Origin: an uncultured Novosphingobium sp.
Lineage (GTDB): Bacteria > Pseudomonadota > Alphaproteobacteria > Sphingomonadales > Sphingomonadaceae
DNA length: 64,000 nucleotides
Direction: 5' to 3'
Assembly: GCA_937996535.1 (NCBI GenBank)
Contig: CALKVF010000076.1
Span: 35,428-99,427 of the forward strand
The notes under the pieces are model-generated. The model was not told the DNA's origin, searched no databases, and saw only the letters and a program-made list of their open reading frames with translations. The position numbers and the translations under genes were made by a program. Numbering within the stretch: the stretch's first letter is position 1; every line of letters starts with the position of its first letter. Positions 42,860 through 52,823 of the stretch are shown here, piece by piece.

Positions 42860-44851
42860 TCAATTGATTACGCCGCGGAATCGGACTGCGAAGGCATTGC
42901 CCGCCCCCAGTGATCCGGCGCTCGCGGTAATCGTCGTTCCGCTGATCGAGGCGCCGAAGGGATCGCTTTCATCCGCCCCGGCATTGTCATCGTCCTCAGC
43001 GGTCACCGCTCCGCCGCAGCTGGCGCCCGAAAGCAGCGTGCCAGCGCCATAGGTAAAGCTGGCCGGAAGCGGGTCGGTCGCCACCAGGTTGCTCAAGGTG
43101 GCGAGGCCCGTGTTGGTGATCAGCACGCAATATTCCATCACCGCGCCGGGAATGGCCTTGGGATTGGTGCTGCCGTTGACCGGATCGGACAGCACCGAGC
43201 TGACCTTGGTCACCCCGATCGACACCGGCGGCTTGCAGAACGTGACGTCATGCAGGGTCACGGCTTGCTGGCCGGGATCGGCGGGCGCGGCCGAATGGTT
43301 GCCGTAGCTCACCGTGATCGTATCGATGAGGCTGGTGAAAGTGACCACGACGTTGCCGTTGGCCTGGTTGTCCGCCGAAGTGGCGTCACCATAGGCGCTG
43401 TTGCCAATCACGTAGTTCGAAATGCCGTTGGTCAGCACCGGCAGCACGGTATTGCCATTGAAACTGCCGGTCACCGTCACCCGGTCGGCAAACTGGCCGG
43501 CGGCATAGTCGACGTCAAAGACGGTAAACTGGGCACCGGCAGCCGGCTGTGAGAGCGACAGCGTGGTCGTCACCTCGCTCGCCTGGCTGGTGAGGTTGAC
43601 CAGTTCCATCAGCGAATATTGCGGCGATGCCAGCCCGCCGGTGACCACGTTCTGCCGGGTTGGCGATTGCCCGCCATAGGTCGCGTTGCTGAGGAACGCC
43701 CCCGGATTGGCGATGGTGAGGCCAAGCGTGCCGATCCCCGTAACGGCAAAGCTTCCCGCCGTGCTGCCCGCCGTCCACGCGGCGGTATCCCAATCGAACA
43801 GCGCGGTCCCCGCGGGGCAGGTCAGCATCGGCGGGGTTCCCGCCGTGCGCGTGCCCGCAACGGTCAGGCTGGCGCTGGCATAGTCATCCTCGCCCACCAC
43901 GCCGTTGTTTATAGTTGAATCGAGGTCTTGAATTGATGATGCTGTAATTTCAGCACTATTCTTGATTGACGCACCAGAGCTGGCGGTCACGCTCGCGGTG
44001 ATCGTCAGGCTCGCGGTCTGGCCGGGGGCCAGCGTGCCGACCGACCACGTGCCCGTAGCGCTCGAATAGGCGCCGCTCCCGCTCGCGCTGACAAAGCTCA
44101 GCCCGGCGGGCAACAGGTCCGTCACCACGATCCCATTGGCCGAACTCGGCGAGGAGGCCGCATTGCTCACGGTCAGGGTGTAGCTGACGCTGGCTCCGCT
44201 GGCCGGCGCGGCATTGCTGACGCTCATCGCCAGCGAAAGGTCGGCATAGGCGGTGGGCGCCTGAGCGAGATAGAGATCGGCCTGATAGAAGGTACCCGAA
44301 TCCGCCGCATATTGATCGCAGATCTCCAGCGTCCAGGTGCCAGCGGCATTCTGCCCATCAAAGGCCGACAGCGCTGAAGCCGGGCTGTAGCTGGCATTAT
44401 AGGGCGGCACTGCAGTGGTCGCGGTGGCGGTATCGTTGGCGGTATAGGCGGTGACGGCGCTCGAAGCCTCGTCATCCAGCACGGCGTTGAAATTGTCGCC
44501 GCCGTTGGTGTTCGATGCCGCCTGCAGCGTCACCCGGGTGTTCGCCGGGGACACCAGCGTCACAGCAAGATCGCCGCGATAGGTGTGCGCCAGCAGCAGG
44601 CCGAGATTGACGTCGGCCACGGTAAAGCTGCTGCTGACAGTAAAGGTCCGCTTGAATGGATTGCTGCACGGCGATGCCGTGTCGCTGATCGCACCCGCGG
44701 CGCTGTCAGTGGTGTTGGTATAGCGGTTGATCGTCTGGGCATGGGCGGCCTGCCCCACGCCCCACAGGCAGGCAAGCGCGCTTAGCGCGGCAAACCGCAA
44801 CCATGCGCCCAGAGCCGTGGCGGCGCGTTTCCAGAAAGTTGCCAGCCCCAT
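42860..44851 (-). CDS. Secreted P-domain/DUF11 protein (663 aa)
   Basis: Signal peptide 1-38 (cleavage near AAHAQ). Residues about 62-195 resemble the proprotein-convertase P domain (FTVADVNLGLLLAHTYRGDL and GTWTLEICDQYA), a jelly-roll often found on secreted bacterial proteins. Then a DUF11 domain (about 203-330, with the terminal STINNGVVGEDDYASASLTV), a central beta domain (about 340-530), and a second DUF11 domain (543-663) with SDPVNGSTNPKAIPGAVMEY, ending AVRFRGVIN. It is the first gene of the DUF11 run and has a CtrA-like box 25 bp before its start codon. Confidence 0.85.
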   Translation of the reverse strand: MGLATFWKRAATALGAWLRFAALSALACLWGVGQAAHAQTINRYTNTTDSAAGAISDTASPCSNPFKRTFTVSSSFTVADVNLGLLLAHTYRGDLAVTLVSPANTRVTLQAASNTNGGDNFNAVLDDEASSAVTAYTANDTATATTAVPPYNASYSPASALSAFDGQNAAGTWTLEICDQYAADSGTFYQADLYLAQAPTAYADLSLAMSVSNAAPASGASVSYTLTVSNAASSPSSANGIVVTDLLPAGLSFVSASGSGAYSSATGTWSVGTLAPGQTASLTITASVTASSGASIKNSAEITASSIQDLDSTINNGVVGEDDYASASLTVAGTRTAGTPPMLTCPAGTALFDWDTAAWTAGSTAGSFAVTGIGTLGLTIANPGAFLSNATYGGQSPTRQNVVTGGLASPQYSLMELVNLTSQASEVTTTLSLSQPAAGAQFTVFDVDYAAGQFADRVTVTGSFNGNTVLPVLTNGISNYVIGNSAYGDATSADNQANGNVVVTFTSLIDTITVSYGNHSAAPADPGQQAVTLHDVTFCKPPVSIGVTKVSSVLSDPVNGSTNPKAIPGAVMEYCVLITNTGLATLSNLVATDPLPASFTYGAGTLLSGASCGGAVTAEDDDNAGADESDPFGASISGTTITASAGSLGAGNAFAVRFRGVIN

Positions 44852-44875
44852 ACGCGCATATACTGAACACGCAGG

Positions 44876-44891
44876 GTAAACAGGCCGTTAA
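44876..44891 (-). promoter_or_regulatory. CtrA-like box before the DUF11 run
   Basis: On the minus strand TTAA-CGGCCTG-TTTAC matches TTAA-N7-TTAAC with one mismatch. It lies between the divergent DUF11 run and the PilZ gene and could control either. A TATATG hexamer between the box and ATG 44851 is a possible -10. Inferred from sequence alone. Confidence 0.45.
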
Positions 44892-44972
44892 TTCGCGCCA
44901 AAACGGCACGCCGGGTTCACCGGCACCGCGCTGGTAACCAAATCGCAAGGGTTGGCACCTAGCCGAGGGTCC

Positions 44973-45290
44973 ATGAACTTCCACGCCGTTCCTCAACCAA
45001 GCACCTATGACCGTTCGACCCGCGCGGCGATCGGCCTGATATGCGAGGCACGCCAGGGCACCCGCCGCTGGCAGGTGGTGCGGCTCGACGATCTGTCGGA
45101 GCGCGGCTTTCGGCTTGGCAATTTCAACGGGCCCAGCCCGCAGCTGCCAGTGAGCATCCGCATCCCGGGGATGCAACTGCTCAGCGCCAACATTCGCTGG
45201 GTCCGCGGCGACAGCGTGGGCTGCGAATTTGCGAGCCCACTGCACGTCGCGGTGTTCGAACACCTCGCCCGGACCCTGCGCGGAGACTAA
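44973..45290 (+). CDS. PilZ-domain protein
   Basis: A 105-residue single-domain protein of the c-di-GMP effector family PilZ. The DLSERG motif fits (D/N)xSxxG, and an Arg pair in the N-terminal DRSTR stands where RxxxR is expected, but with shorter spacing, so nucleotide binding is not assured. The C-terminal half has the expected RIPGMQLLSANIRWVRGDSVGCEF strands. It is divergent from the DUF11 run and convergent with lpdA. ATG 44973 is preferred over an upstream in-frame start. Confidence 0.85.
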   Translation: MNFHAVPQPSTYDRSTRAAIGLICEARQGTRRWQVVRLDDLSERGFRLGNFNGPSPQLPVSIRIPGMQLLSANIRWVRGDSVGCEFASPLHVAVFEHLARTLRGD

Positions 45291-45311
45291 GCCCCGCGCC
45301 AGGGTGGGCGA

Positions 45312-46730
45312 TCAGATGTGGATGGCGCGGCCGTAGGCGGCCAGCACGCTTTCGTGCATCATTTCCGAGAGCGTCGGGTGCGGGAACACCGTGGTCATCA
45401 GTTCGGCCTCGGTGGTTTCGAGCGTCTTGCCCACGACATAGCCCTGGATCAGCTCGGTCACTTCGGCGCCGATCATGTGCGCGCCCAGCAGTTCGCCGGT
45501 CTTGGCGTCGAACACGGTCTTCACGAAGCCTTCCGGCTCGCCCAGTGCAATCGCCTTGCCGTTGCCGATGAACGGGAAATTCCCGACCTTCAGCGTATAA
45601 CCGGCTTCCTTGGCCTTGGCCTCAGTCAGCCCGACGCTGGCGATCTGCGGGTGGCAATAGGTGCAGCCCGGAATGTTGCGCTTGTCCATCGCGTGGGGGT
45701 GGACATCCTTGTTGCCCAGCGCCTGGGCAATCGCCTCGGCCGCGATCACGCCTTCATGGCTGGCCTTGTGGGCAAGCCACGGCCCCGGGGTAACGTCCCC
45801 GATCGCCCAGATCCCGGCAACGTTGGTGCGGCACAGGCCGTCTGCCTGAATGATTCCACGTTCCGATTTGATTCCAAGAGCTTCAAGGCCAATGTTCTCA
45901 GTATTTGGAACAATCCCGACCGCCACGATCACGTGGCTGTACTCGGCCTCGGTCACCTTGCCATCCTGGCCCTTGAGCTTGGCCTTGACGCTCTTGGCGC
46001 CGACATCGAGGCTTTCTACCCCGGCACCGGTCATGATCGTCATGCCCTGCTTCTTGAGCGCCTTTTCGAGGAACACCGACACATCGGCATCCTCGACCGG
46101 CACGATCCGGTCCATCATCTCAACGACGGTAACTTCCGCCCCCATATCGTTGTAAAAGCTCGCAAATTCGATCCCGATCGCACCCGATCCGATGACCAGC
46201 AGCTTGCTCGGCATTTCGCTCGGGGTCATGGCGTGGCGATAGGTCCACACCCGCTTGCCATCGGCCTTGGCGAAGGGCAGATCGCGGGCGCGGGCGCCGG
46301 TTGCCACGATGATGTGCTTGGCGCCGAGCGTTTCGGTGCCCTTGTCACCCTTCACTTCGAGCTTGCCGGGAGCCAGCAGGCGCCCCTCACCCATGTGAAC
46401 GGTGATCTTGTTCTTCTTCATCAGGTGCGTGACGCCCTGATTGAGCTGCTTGGCCACCCCGCGCGAACGCTTGACCACCGCATCGAGATCGGCCCGGATG
46501 TTGTCCGCCGCCAGGCCATAGGCCGCCGCGTGCTGCATCTGGTGATAGACTTCGGCCGAGCGCAACAGCGCCTTGGTCGGAATACAGCCCCAGTTGAGGC
46601 AGATCCCACCCAGATTTTCGCGCTCGACAATCGCGGTCTTGAGCCCGAGCTGCGCGCAGCGGATCGCCGCAACGTAGCCTCCAGGCCCCGAACCCAGCAC
46701 GATCACGTCATATTGCTCAGCCATGTTCAC
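45312..46730 (-). CDS. lpdA: Dihydrolipoyl dehydrogenase
   Basis: The E3 flavoprotein reoxidises dihydrolipoamide in PDH and related complexes. FAD motif GSGPGGYVAAIRCAQLG, redox disulfide in GGICLNWGCIPTKA (C-x4-C), NAD motif VIGSGAIGIEFASFY, and the C-terminal HPTLSEMMHE with the catalytic His-Glu pair. Length 472, typical. The start overlaps the stop of the thioesterase gene as ATGA. The order pdhC-thioesterase-lpdA on one strand suggests this is the PDH-linked copy. Confidence 0.97.
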   Translation of the reverse strand: MNMAEQYDVIVLGSGPGGYVAAIRCAQLGLKTAIVERENLGGICLNWGCIPTKALLRSAEVYHQMQHAAAYGLAADNIRADLDAVVKRSRGVAKQLNQGVTHLMKKNKITVHMGEGRLLAPGKLEVKGDKGTETLGAKHIIVATGARARDLPFAKADGKRVWTYRHAMTPSEMPSKLLVIGSGAIGIEFASFYNDMGAEVTVVEMMDRIVPVEDADVSVFLEKALKKQGMTIMTGAGVESLDVGAKSVKAKLKGQDGKVTEAEYSHVIVAVGIVPNTENIGLEALGIKSERGIIQADGLCRTNVAGIWAIGDVTPGPWLAHKASHEGVIAAEAIAQALGNKDVHPHAMDKRNIPGCTYCHPQIASVGLTEAKAKEAGYTLKVGNFPFIGNGKAIALGEPEGFVKTVFDAKTGELLGAHMIGAEVTELIQGYVVGKTLETTEAELMTTVFPHPTLSEMMHESVLAAYGRAIHI

Positions 46731-47098
46731 TCCGAAGTCTGAAACGCCCGCGGGCGACCAGCGTCGTCCAGCAGCACGAATTTGAATTGTCCGCGGGCGA
46801 CCTCAAGGCTCGCCTCGCCATTGCGTTCCCGCCCCACGCCGCGCGCCGAAATCGACAGCGATGTACGGCCCCGCGCGGTGATTTGGGCGTAGACGGTCAG
46901 CTCATCGCCAACCTGCATCGCGCCGGGGAAGGTAAAATCGGTGGCCTGCACCACCACGGCCTTGCCCTGCCCGGTCCGCGAAGCCAGCGAGCCTGCGCCC
47001 AGTGCAAGCTGGCTCATCAGCCAGCCGCCGAACACCCCGCCATAGGGGTTGAGATCGGTCGGCATGGCCGTGACACGGATGACCAGTTCCTCGGCCAT
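46727..47098 (-). CDS. Hotdog-fold acyl-CoA thioesterase, YciA-like
   Basis: A 123-residue single hotdog domain. The family pattern is visible in DLNPYGGVFGGWLMSQLALG (active-site loop) and ATDFTFPGAMQVGDELTVYA. YciA-type enzymes hydrolyse acyl-CoAs of varied length. It is inserted between pdhC and lpdA, seven bases after pdhC and overlapping lpdA, so it is probably expressed with the pyruvate dehydrogenase genes; a role in releasing surplus acetyl- or acyl-CoA is inference. Confidence 0.9.
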   Translation of the reverse strand: MAEELVIRVTAMPTDLNPYGGVFGGWLMSQLALGAGSLASRTGQGKAVVVQATDFTFPGAMQVGDELTVYAQITARGRTSLSISARGVGRERNGEASLEVARGQFKFVLLDDAGRPRAFQTSE

Positions 47099-47105
47099 TC
47101 GCGCC

Positions 47106-48389
47106 TCAGGCGACGAGGCCCAGCGGATTTTCGACCAGCGTCTTGAAGGCCTGCATCAACTGCGCGCCATCGGCGCCGTCGATCGCACGGTGATCGAAGC
47201 TGCCGGTGGCGCTCATCACCGTGGCCACAGCCAGCGCGCCATCGACGATGTAGGGGCGCTGTTCGCCCGCACCCACCGCCAGGATCATCGCCTGGGGCGG
47301 ATTGATCACGGCATCAAACTGCTTGATCCCGAACATGCCGAGGTTCGACAGGCTGGCGGTGCCGCCCTGATACTCGTGCGGCATCAGCTTGCCTTCGCGC
47401 GCCTTGTCAGCCAGCGCCTTCATTTCCTTGGAAATTTGCGAGACGGTCTTGTTCGCGGCATCGACGATGATCGGCGTGATCAGGCCAGAAGGCGCGGCCA
47501 CCGCAACCGAGATGTCCGAGCGCGAATAGGCCCGCAGTTCATCGCCGGCAAAGCTGACATTGCACTTCGGAACAATCTCAAGCGCCTTTGCCAAGGCCTT
47601 GATAAGAAGATCGTTTACCGAAAGCTTCACGCCCTGCGCTTCGAGCGCCTTGTTGAGTTCGCCGCGCAGCTTGAGCAGCGCGTCGAGCTGCACGTCAACC
47701 GTCAGGTAGATGTGCGGAATGGTCTGCTTGGCCTCGGTCAGGCGGCGCGCGATGGTCTTGCGCACGTTGTTGAGCTTTTCAGCCGCATAGGGGATGCCGA
47801 AATCGGGCACGGCGGCGCTGGCCACCGGCGCGGGCGCAGCCGAAGCTGCAGCAACCGGCGCGGCGCCGGGCTTGGCGGCTTCGACGTCTGCCTTGACGAT
47901 CCGGCCGTTCGGCCCCGAACCCTTGACCCCAGCCAGATCAACCCCGCGATCGGCAGCAATGCGCTTGGCCAGCGGCGAGGCAACAACGCGGTCGCCAGCA
48001 GCAACCGGGGTGGCAACCTTGGCAACCGGCGCAGGCGCGGCCGCAACGGGAGCAGGAGCGGCGGCAGCGGGAGCAGGAGCGGCGGCAGCGACCGGTACAG
48101 CCGCAGCCGGTTTGGCCGCAGCCTGCGGCGCGGGCGCCGAGCCTTCATCTTCACCCGCCAGCGTTGCGATCACGGTGCCGACCTTCACGCCTTCGGTGCC
48201 TTCGGGCACGGAAATGGCGGTGATCACGCCTTCATCAACCGCTTCGAATTCCATCGTCGCCTTGTCGGTTTCGATCTCGGCCATGATGTCGCCCGACGAA
48301 ACCGTATCGCCCACCTTGACCAACCACTTGGCCAGCGTTCCTTCCTCCATCGTCGGGGAAAGCGCGGGCATCTTGATCTCGATCGACAT
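47106..48389 (-). CDS. pdhC: Pyruvate dehydrogenase E2 (dihydrolipoamide acetyltransferase)
   Basis: The core of the PDH complex, 427 residues from ATG 48389 ([20 protein letters not shown]). Single lipoyl domain 1-80 with the lipoylated Lys in ETDKATMEF, an Ala/Pro-rich flexible linker, peripheral-subunit-binding domain (about 135-170, [18 protein letters not shown]) and catalytic domain (about 205-427) with [13 protein letters not shown] longer frame is open upstream but has no conserved sequence; AGAGGACC lies 10 or so bases before the chosen start. E1 subunits are not in the window. Confidence 0.96.
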   Translation of the reverse strand: MSIEIKMPALSPTMEEGTLAKWLVKVGDTVSSGDIMAEIETDKATMEFEAVDEGVITAISVPEGTEGVKVGTVIATLAGEDEGSAPAPQAAAKPAAAVPVAAAAPAPAAAAPAPVAAAPAPVAKVATPVAAGDRVVASPLAKRIAADRGVDLAGVKGSGPNGRIVKADVEAAKPGAAPVAAASAAPAPVASAAVPDFGIPYAAEKLNNVRKTIARRLTEAKQTIPHIYLTVDVQLDALLKLRGELNKALEAQGVKLSVNDLLIKALAKALEIVPKCNVSFAGDELRAYSRSDISVAVAAPSGLITPIIVDAANKTVSQISKEMKALADKAREGKLMPHEYQGGTASLSNLGMFGIKQFDAVINPPQAMILAVGAGEQRPYIVDGALAVATVMSATGSFDHRAIDGADGAQLMQAFKTLVENPLGLVA

Positions 48390-48512
48390 GGGGATTTCAG
48401 GTCCTCTGAGGGGATTTGTGACGCTACGTCCTTGGCCAAATTGGGCGCTGGGGGCAAGCCCCTTGCCCTGAATTCGTTTGTATCGGATATGTCGATGCGT
48501 GGGGGAGTGGCG

Positions 48513-48965
48513 ATGCGCGTCTATCTGGTAATCATGGACGAAACCGAAGAGGCCGGCGTGGCCTTGCGCTTTGCCGCGCGCCGCGCCGCGCGCACGGGCG
48601 GCACGGTGCACCTGCTGGCGCTGGTCCCACCCCAGCCCTTCGTCGCCTTTGGCGGCATTCAGGCAACCATCGAAGAAGAAGCCCGTGCCCGCGCCGAGGC
48701 GCTGGTCACCTCCGCCGCCGGAGCGCTGCTGGGTGAGAGCGAGCGCCCGCCGGTGATCTCCGTCGGCCAAGGCAATGCGACCCAGGTGGTGCGCGATTAT
48801 CTGGCCCAGCACGCCGAAGTGGCGGCTCTGGTGCTGGGTGCCGCACCGGCTGGCGGGCCGGGCCCGCTGGTCACCTATTTCTCGGGCAATGCCGGGCAAC
48901 TCCCCTGCCCGGTCTATGTCATCCCCGGCGCGATGAGCGACGAGGATCTTGAACGCCTGAGCTAA
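48513..48965 (+). CDS. Universal stress protein, UspA family
   Basis: A 150-residue Usp domain. The N-terminal strand [14 protein letters not shown] and the C-terminal nucleotide-loop pattern [17 protein letters not shown], followed by PCPVYVIPG, fit ATP-binding Usp proteins. GGGGGAG five bases before ATG 48513 decides this start over ATG 48489. It is divergent from pdhC and convergent with rnr, whose stop is three bases from its own. Confidence 0.9.
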   Translation: MRVYLVIMDETEEAGVALRFAARRAARTGGTVHLLALVPPQPFVAFGGIQATIEEEARARAEALVTSAAGALLGESERPPVISVGQGNATQVVRDYLAQHAEVAALVLGAAPAGGPGPLVTYFSGNAGQLPCPVYVIPGAMSDEDLERLS

Positions 48966-48967
48966 GC

Positions 48968-51223
48968 CTAGCGCCGCCGTCCCTGATGGCGGATATTGCC
49001 CGGACGGCCACGCTTTCCAGCCAGATGCTTGCCCTTTTGCTTGAGCGGCAGCGGCAGCCCGCGCGGCTCAATCCGGCCGGTAGAGTCCTCCGGCTCGAAC
49101 TTGAGCGCGCCGGTCAGCGGATTGGCTTCGGCCAGGCGCAGTTGCAGCATGTCCCCGATGGCATAGCGCGTGCCGGTGCGCTCGCCGGTCAGCACGTTGG
49201 CGCGCTCGTCATGGAAAAAGCGTTCATTGCCCAGCACTGACACCGGCACCAGCCCATCGCCGCCCAGCCCGACGATCGTGGCGAACAGGCCAAACCGCTG
49301 CACCCCGGTGATCCGGGTGGCAAAGACTTCGCCGACGCGGCTTGCCAGCCAGGCAGCGACATAGCGGTCGATCGTCTCACGCTCGGCTTGCATGGCGCGG
49401 CGTTCGGCGGCGCTGATCGCTTCACTGACCCGGGTGAGATCGCTGCGATCACGCTCCGAAAGGCCCGAAGCCGGCGGCAGATCGCCCTTGGGCGCGGGCT
49501 GTTCCAACCCATAGGCATCGACCAGCGCGCGGTGGACCAGCAAGTCGGCATAACGCCGGATCGGCGAGGTGAAATGCGCATAGCTGCCGAGCGACAGCCC
49601 GAAGTGCCCGGCATTGCGGGGGCCGTAATAGGCCTGGGTCTGACTGCGCAGCACGGCTTCCATGATCAGCGCCTTCTCGGCCTCGTCCGAGATGTCCTTG
49701 AGCAGGCGGTTGAACAGGCTCGGCGTGATGACCTGGCCCAGCGCCAGCTTGCGTTCGAAGGTCGAGAGATAGTCCTTGAGCGCGACCAGCTTTTCGCGGC
49801 TCGGCGGCTCGTGAATGCGGTAGACGACCGGGGCAACCTTGGCTTCCAGCGCCTTGGCCGCAGCAACGTTGGCCGCGATCATGAAGTCTTCGACCACGCG
49901 GTGCGCGTCGAGTCGTTCGCGCAGCGCGATTTCCGAGATCTTGCCTTCGGCATCGAGCATCACCCGCCGCTCGGGCAGTTCCAGTTCAAGCGGATCGCGG
50001 GCGCTGCGCGCCTTTTCCAGCAAGCGCCAGGCATCCCACAGATGAGCCAGATGTGCCTCGGCCGCGCCGCTGTCGATCCGCCGCTGTGCTTCCTCATAGG
50101 CGATGACTTCGTGGATCTGCACCAGCGCGCGAGTGAAACGCCATGACGTCACCTTGCCGCTGGCATCGATCTCCAGATGGCAGGCCATCGCAGCGCGCGG
50201 TTCGCCAGCGCGCAGCGAACAAACATCGGCGCTAAGCACTTCGGGCAGCATCGGCACGACCCGGTCGGGGAAATAGACCGAATTGCCGCGCTTGCGGGCC
50301 TCGCGATCGAGCTGGCTGCCCGGGCGGACATAGAAGCTGACGTCAGCAATCGCGATCAGCGCGCGAAAGCCGCCTGCGCCATCGGGCTCGGCCCAGATCG
50401 CATCGTCGTGGTCGCGCGCATCGCTGGGGTCGATCGCCACGATCGGCAGGTGGCGCAGATCTTCACGGCGATCCTCGCTGAGCGGGAGGGCTGCTGCAAG
50501 CTGCCCCTCGGCCAGCGTTTCAGGATTGAACGCGAAAGGGATGCCATACTTGTTGATCGCAATCAGGCTGAAGGCCCGCAGCGCGAGCGGATCGCCCAGC
50601 ACCGCCGTGACCTTGACGCCCGAGCGCGGGCTGCGTCCGGCGGGCTCGGCCAGGACCAGCTGCCCGGCCTCAGCCCCACCGAGATCGGCAATCGGCGCGG
50701 AATTGCGTTCGCGCTTGTCGACCGGGGCGAGCCAGCCCTTACCGGCACCGTCGATCTCGACCACGCCCATCACCTGATCGGTCTGCGCGGGCAGGCGCTT
50801 CATCGGGTGGGCAATCCAGCCCTTGCCGGCTTCCTCGGTGCGGGCGAGCACGCGGTCACCCACGCGCAGCGCCGGCCCCTTGTGGCCCTTTTCGATCAGG
50901 CGGACGCGCGGCGGCGGAGTAGCATCATCGGGCTGCCAGCTGTCGGGTATGGCCAGGGGCTCGCCCTCGTCGATGTCCACCACCCGCAGCACGGTCACCT
51001 TGGGCACGCCGCCCATGCGGTGAAACGCGCTGCGATTGCCGTCGATCAGGCCTTCTTCGGCCATGTCCTTGAGCAGGGCCTTGAGCTGGATCTTCTCCTG
51101 CCCCTTGAGGCCAAAGGCGCGCGCAATTTCGCGCTTGCCGGCCGGCTCCTCGCTCTGGGCGATGAAATCCAGCACCTGCTGGCGGCTGGGGAGTCCTGGG
51201 ACGATGCCGGGCCGCTTGGCCAA
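48968..51223 (-). CDS. rnr: Ribonuclease R
   Basis: A processive 3'-5' exoribonuclease of the RNB family that degrades structured RNA. Helix-turn-helix-like start ([20 protein letters not shown]), cold-shock domains, the RNB active site [14 protein letters not shown] with the four metal-binding Asp, and a C-terminal S1 domain with a basic tail. The start is uncertain: TTG 51223 ([16 protein letters not shown]), one base after the proS stop, fits the family best; TTG 51241 and TTG 51256 would overlap proS. No ATG is available near the conserved N terminus. Length about 751. Confidence 0.95.
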   Translation of the reverse strand: MAKRPGIVPGLPSRQQVLDFIAQSEEPAGKREIARAFGLKGQEKIQLKALLKDMAEEGLIDGNRSAFHRMGGVPKVTVLRVVDIDEGEPLAIPDSWQPDDATPPPRVRLIEKGHKGPALRVGDRVLARTEEAGKGWIAHPMKRLPAQTDQVMGVVEIDGAGKGWLAPVDKRERNSAPIADLGGAEAGQLVLAEPAGRSPRSGVKVTAVLGDPLALRAFSLIAINKYGIPFAFNPETLAEGQLAAALPLSEDRREDLRHLPIVAIDPSDARDHDDAIWAEPDGAGGFRALIAIADVSFYVRPGSQLDREARKRGNSVYFPDRVVPMLPEVLSADVCSLRAGEPRAAMACHLEIDASGKVTSWRFTRALVQIHEVIAYEEAQRRIDSGAAEAHLAHLWDAWRLLEKARSARDPLELELPERRVMLDAEGKISEIALRERLDAHRVVEDFMIAANVAAAKALEAKVAPVVYRIHEPPSREKLVALKDYLSTFERKLALGQVITPSLFNRLLKDISDEAEKALIMEAVLRSQTQAYYGPRNAGHFGLSLGSYAHFTSPIRRYADLLVHRALVDAYGLEQPAPKGDLPPASGLSERDRSDLTRVSEAISAAERRAMQAERETIDRYVAAWLASRVGEVFATRITGVQRFGLFATIVGLGGDGLVPVSVLGNERFFHDERANVLTGERTGTRYAIGDMLQLRLAEANPLTGALKFEPEDSTGRIEPRGLPLPLKQKGKHLAGKRGRPGNIRHQGRRR

Positions 51224-51224
51224 G

Positions 51225-52766
51225 TCAGTAAGCCCGCGCAACGAAGATCCGCTCAACCGCCGGCTCGCCGGTGAACGGGCAGGTGCCCGAAACCGGTTCG
51301 CCCTGCATCGGCGTGTTGCGAATCGTTAGCTTGAGCGTCTTGAGCTTGGCCACCACGGCTTCAAGCGCCGCGCCGGTCGGACGCGACCAGACCAGTTCGA
51401 CCCAGCCCGGATAGCGGTTGCTGTCGGCAAAGAAGGCTTCCAGCCCGGCAAGGTCGTTGATCCCGCGGTGGATCTGGGCATCGCGGCGCGCGGTTGCCTC
51501 GGCGTGGAGAGAATGCTGCACGTCTTCAAGCTGGGCCGCAGCCTGGGCAAGGAATTCATCACGGCTCTGGCCAAGGAAGTTGACCTTGCCGTCTTCGCGC
51601 CACAGCCGGTCGCGGCGCACCACCGAGACCTGCCCGCCGACCGCATCGCGCCCGCCGATTTCGAGGATCAGCGGCACGCCCTTCTTGACCCAGGCCCAGC
51701 GCTTTTGCGTGGCCTTGCCGGCGCGCTTGTCGAGCAGCACCCGGATCGGTTCGCCCAGTGCAGACTGGCTGGCCAGCGCCTTGCGCAGGTCTTCGCAGTA
51801 GGCGAGCAGCGCCTCGTCGCCATCGTCGTCACGCAGCATCGGCAGGATCACCACCTGATGCGGGGCGATGCGCGGCGGCACGCGCAGGCCATCGTCATCG
51901 CCGTGAGTCATGATCACGCCGCCGATGAGGCGGGTCGATACACCCCAGCTGGTGGTGTGGCACAGCTGCTGGCCGCCTTCCTTGTCCTGGTAGCGGATGC
52001 CGGCGGCCTCGGCGAAGCCGGTGCCGAGATAGTGCGAGGTGCCGGCCTGCAGCGCCTTGCCATCCTGCATCATCGCTTCGATCGAATAGGTCGAAACCGC
52101 GCCGGGGAAGCGCTCGTTCTCGGGCTTTTCGCCGGCCATCACCGGCATGGCGAGGTCGTCTTCGGCGTGCTGGCGATACATTTCGAGTGCGCGCAGCGTT
52201 TCGGTCATCGCGTCAGCGCGGTCGGCGTGGGCGGTATGCCCTTCCTGCCACAGGAACTCGCTGGTGCGCAGGAACATGCGGGTGCGCATTTCCCAGCGCA
52301 CCACGTTGGCCCACTGGTTGGTCAGCAGCGGCAGATCGCGCCAGCTTTGCACCCAGCGGCTCATCGCCTGGCCGATCACCGTTTCCGAAGTCGGACGGAC
52401 GATCAGCGGTTCTTCCAGCTTGGCCTCGGGATCGGGGACCAGTCCGCCCTTGCCGTCCTGGATCAGGCGGTGGTGGGTAACGACCGCCATTTCCTTGGCA
52501 AAGCCGTCCACGTGTTCGGCTTCCTTGGCGAAGTAGGACAGCGGGATGAACAGCGGGAAATAGCAGTTATCGACGCCCGCCGCCTTGATCCGCGCATCCA
52601 TCAGCTTCTGGATGCGTTCCCAGATGCCATAGCCCCACGGCTTGATCACCATGCAGCCGCGAACGCCGGATTCCTCGGCCATTTCGGCTTCGGAAATGAC
52701 TTCCTGATACCAGGCGGCGAAATCGCCTTCGCGGGTTACGGACAGGGCGTGACGAATAGCGGACAC
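51225..52766 (-). CDS. proS: Prolyl-tRNA synthetase, archaeal/eukaryotic-like type
   Basis: A class II synthetase charging tRNA-Pro, 513 residues from GTG 52766. Motif 2 region RWEMRTRMFLRTSEFLWQEG and motif 3 are present. There is no INS editing domain between motifs 2 and 3. A C-terminal extension ends GEPAVERIFVARAY, with the terminal tyrosine typical of the archaeal/eukaryotic-like ProRS class; the N terminus AAWYQEVISEAEMAEESGVR also fits that class. rnr follows directly. Confidence 0.95.
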   Translation of the reverse strand: MSAIRHALSVTREGDFAAWYQEVISEAEMAEESGVRGCMVIKPWGYGIWERIQKLMDARIKAAGVDNCYFPLFIPLSYFAKEAEHVDGFAKEMAVVTHHRLIQDGKGGLVPDPEAKLEEPLIVRPTSETVIGQAMSRWVQSWRDLPLLTNQWANVVRWEMRTRMFLRTSEFLWQEGHTAHADRADAMTETLRALEMYRQHAEDDLAMPVMAGEKPENERFPGAVSTYSIEAMMQDGKALQAGTSHYLGTGFAEAAGIRYQDKEGGQQLCHTTSWGVSTRLIGGVIMTHGDDDGLRVPPRIAPHQVVILPMLRDDDGDEALLAYCEDLRKALASQSALGEPIRVLLDKRAGKATQKRWAWVKKGVPLILEIGGRDAVGGQVSVVRRDRLWREDGKVNFLGQSRDEFLAQAAAQLEDVQHSLHAEATARRDAQIHRGINDLAGLEAFFADSNRYPGWVELVWSRPTGAALEAVVAKLKTLKLTIRNTPMQGEPVSGTCPFTGEPAVERIFVARAY

Positions 52767-52823
52767 GGCAAAGGGCTTTCGGGTCTGGGGTGAAACGAAT
52801 TCGGTTCGGCGGCGCGCCTGCGC

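Noticed and set aside
47049..48512. Upstream extension of the universal stress protein frame across pdhC
   Set aside because: The open frame continues upstream only as the antisense shadow of pdhC; the strong GGGGGAG before ATG 48513 marks the real start.
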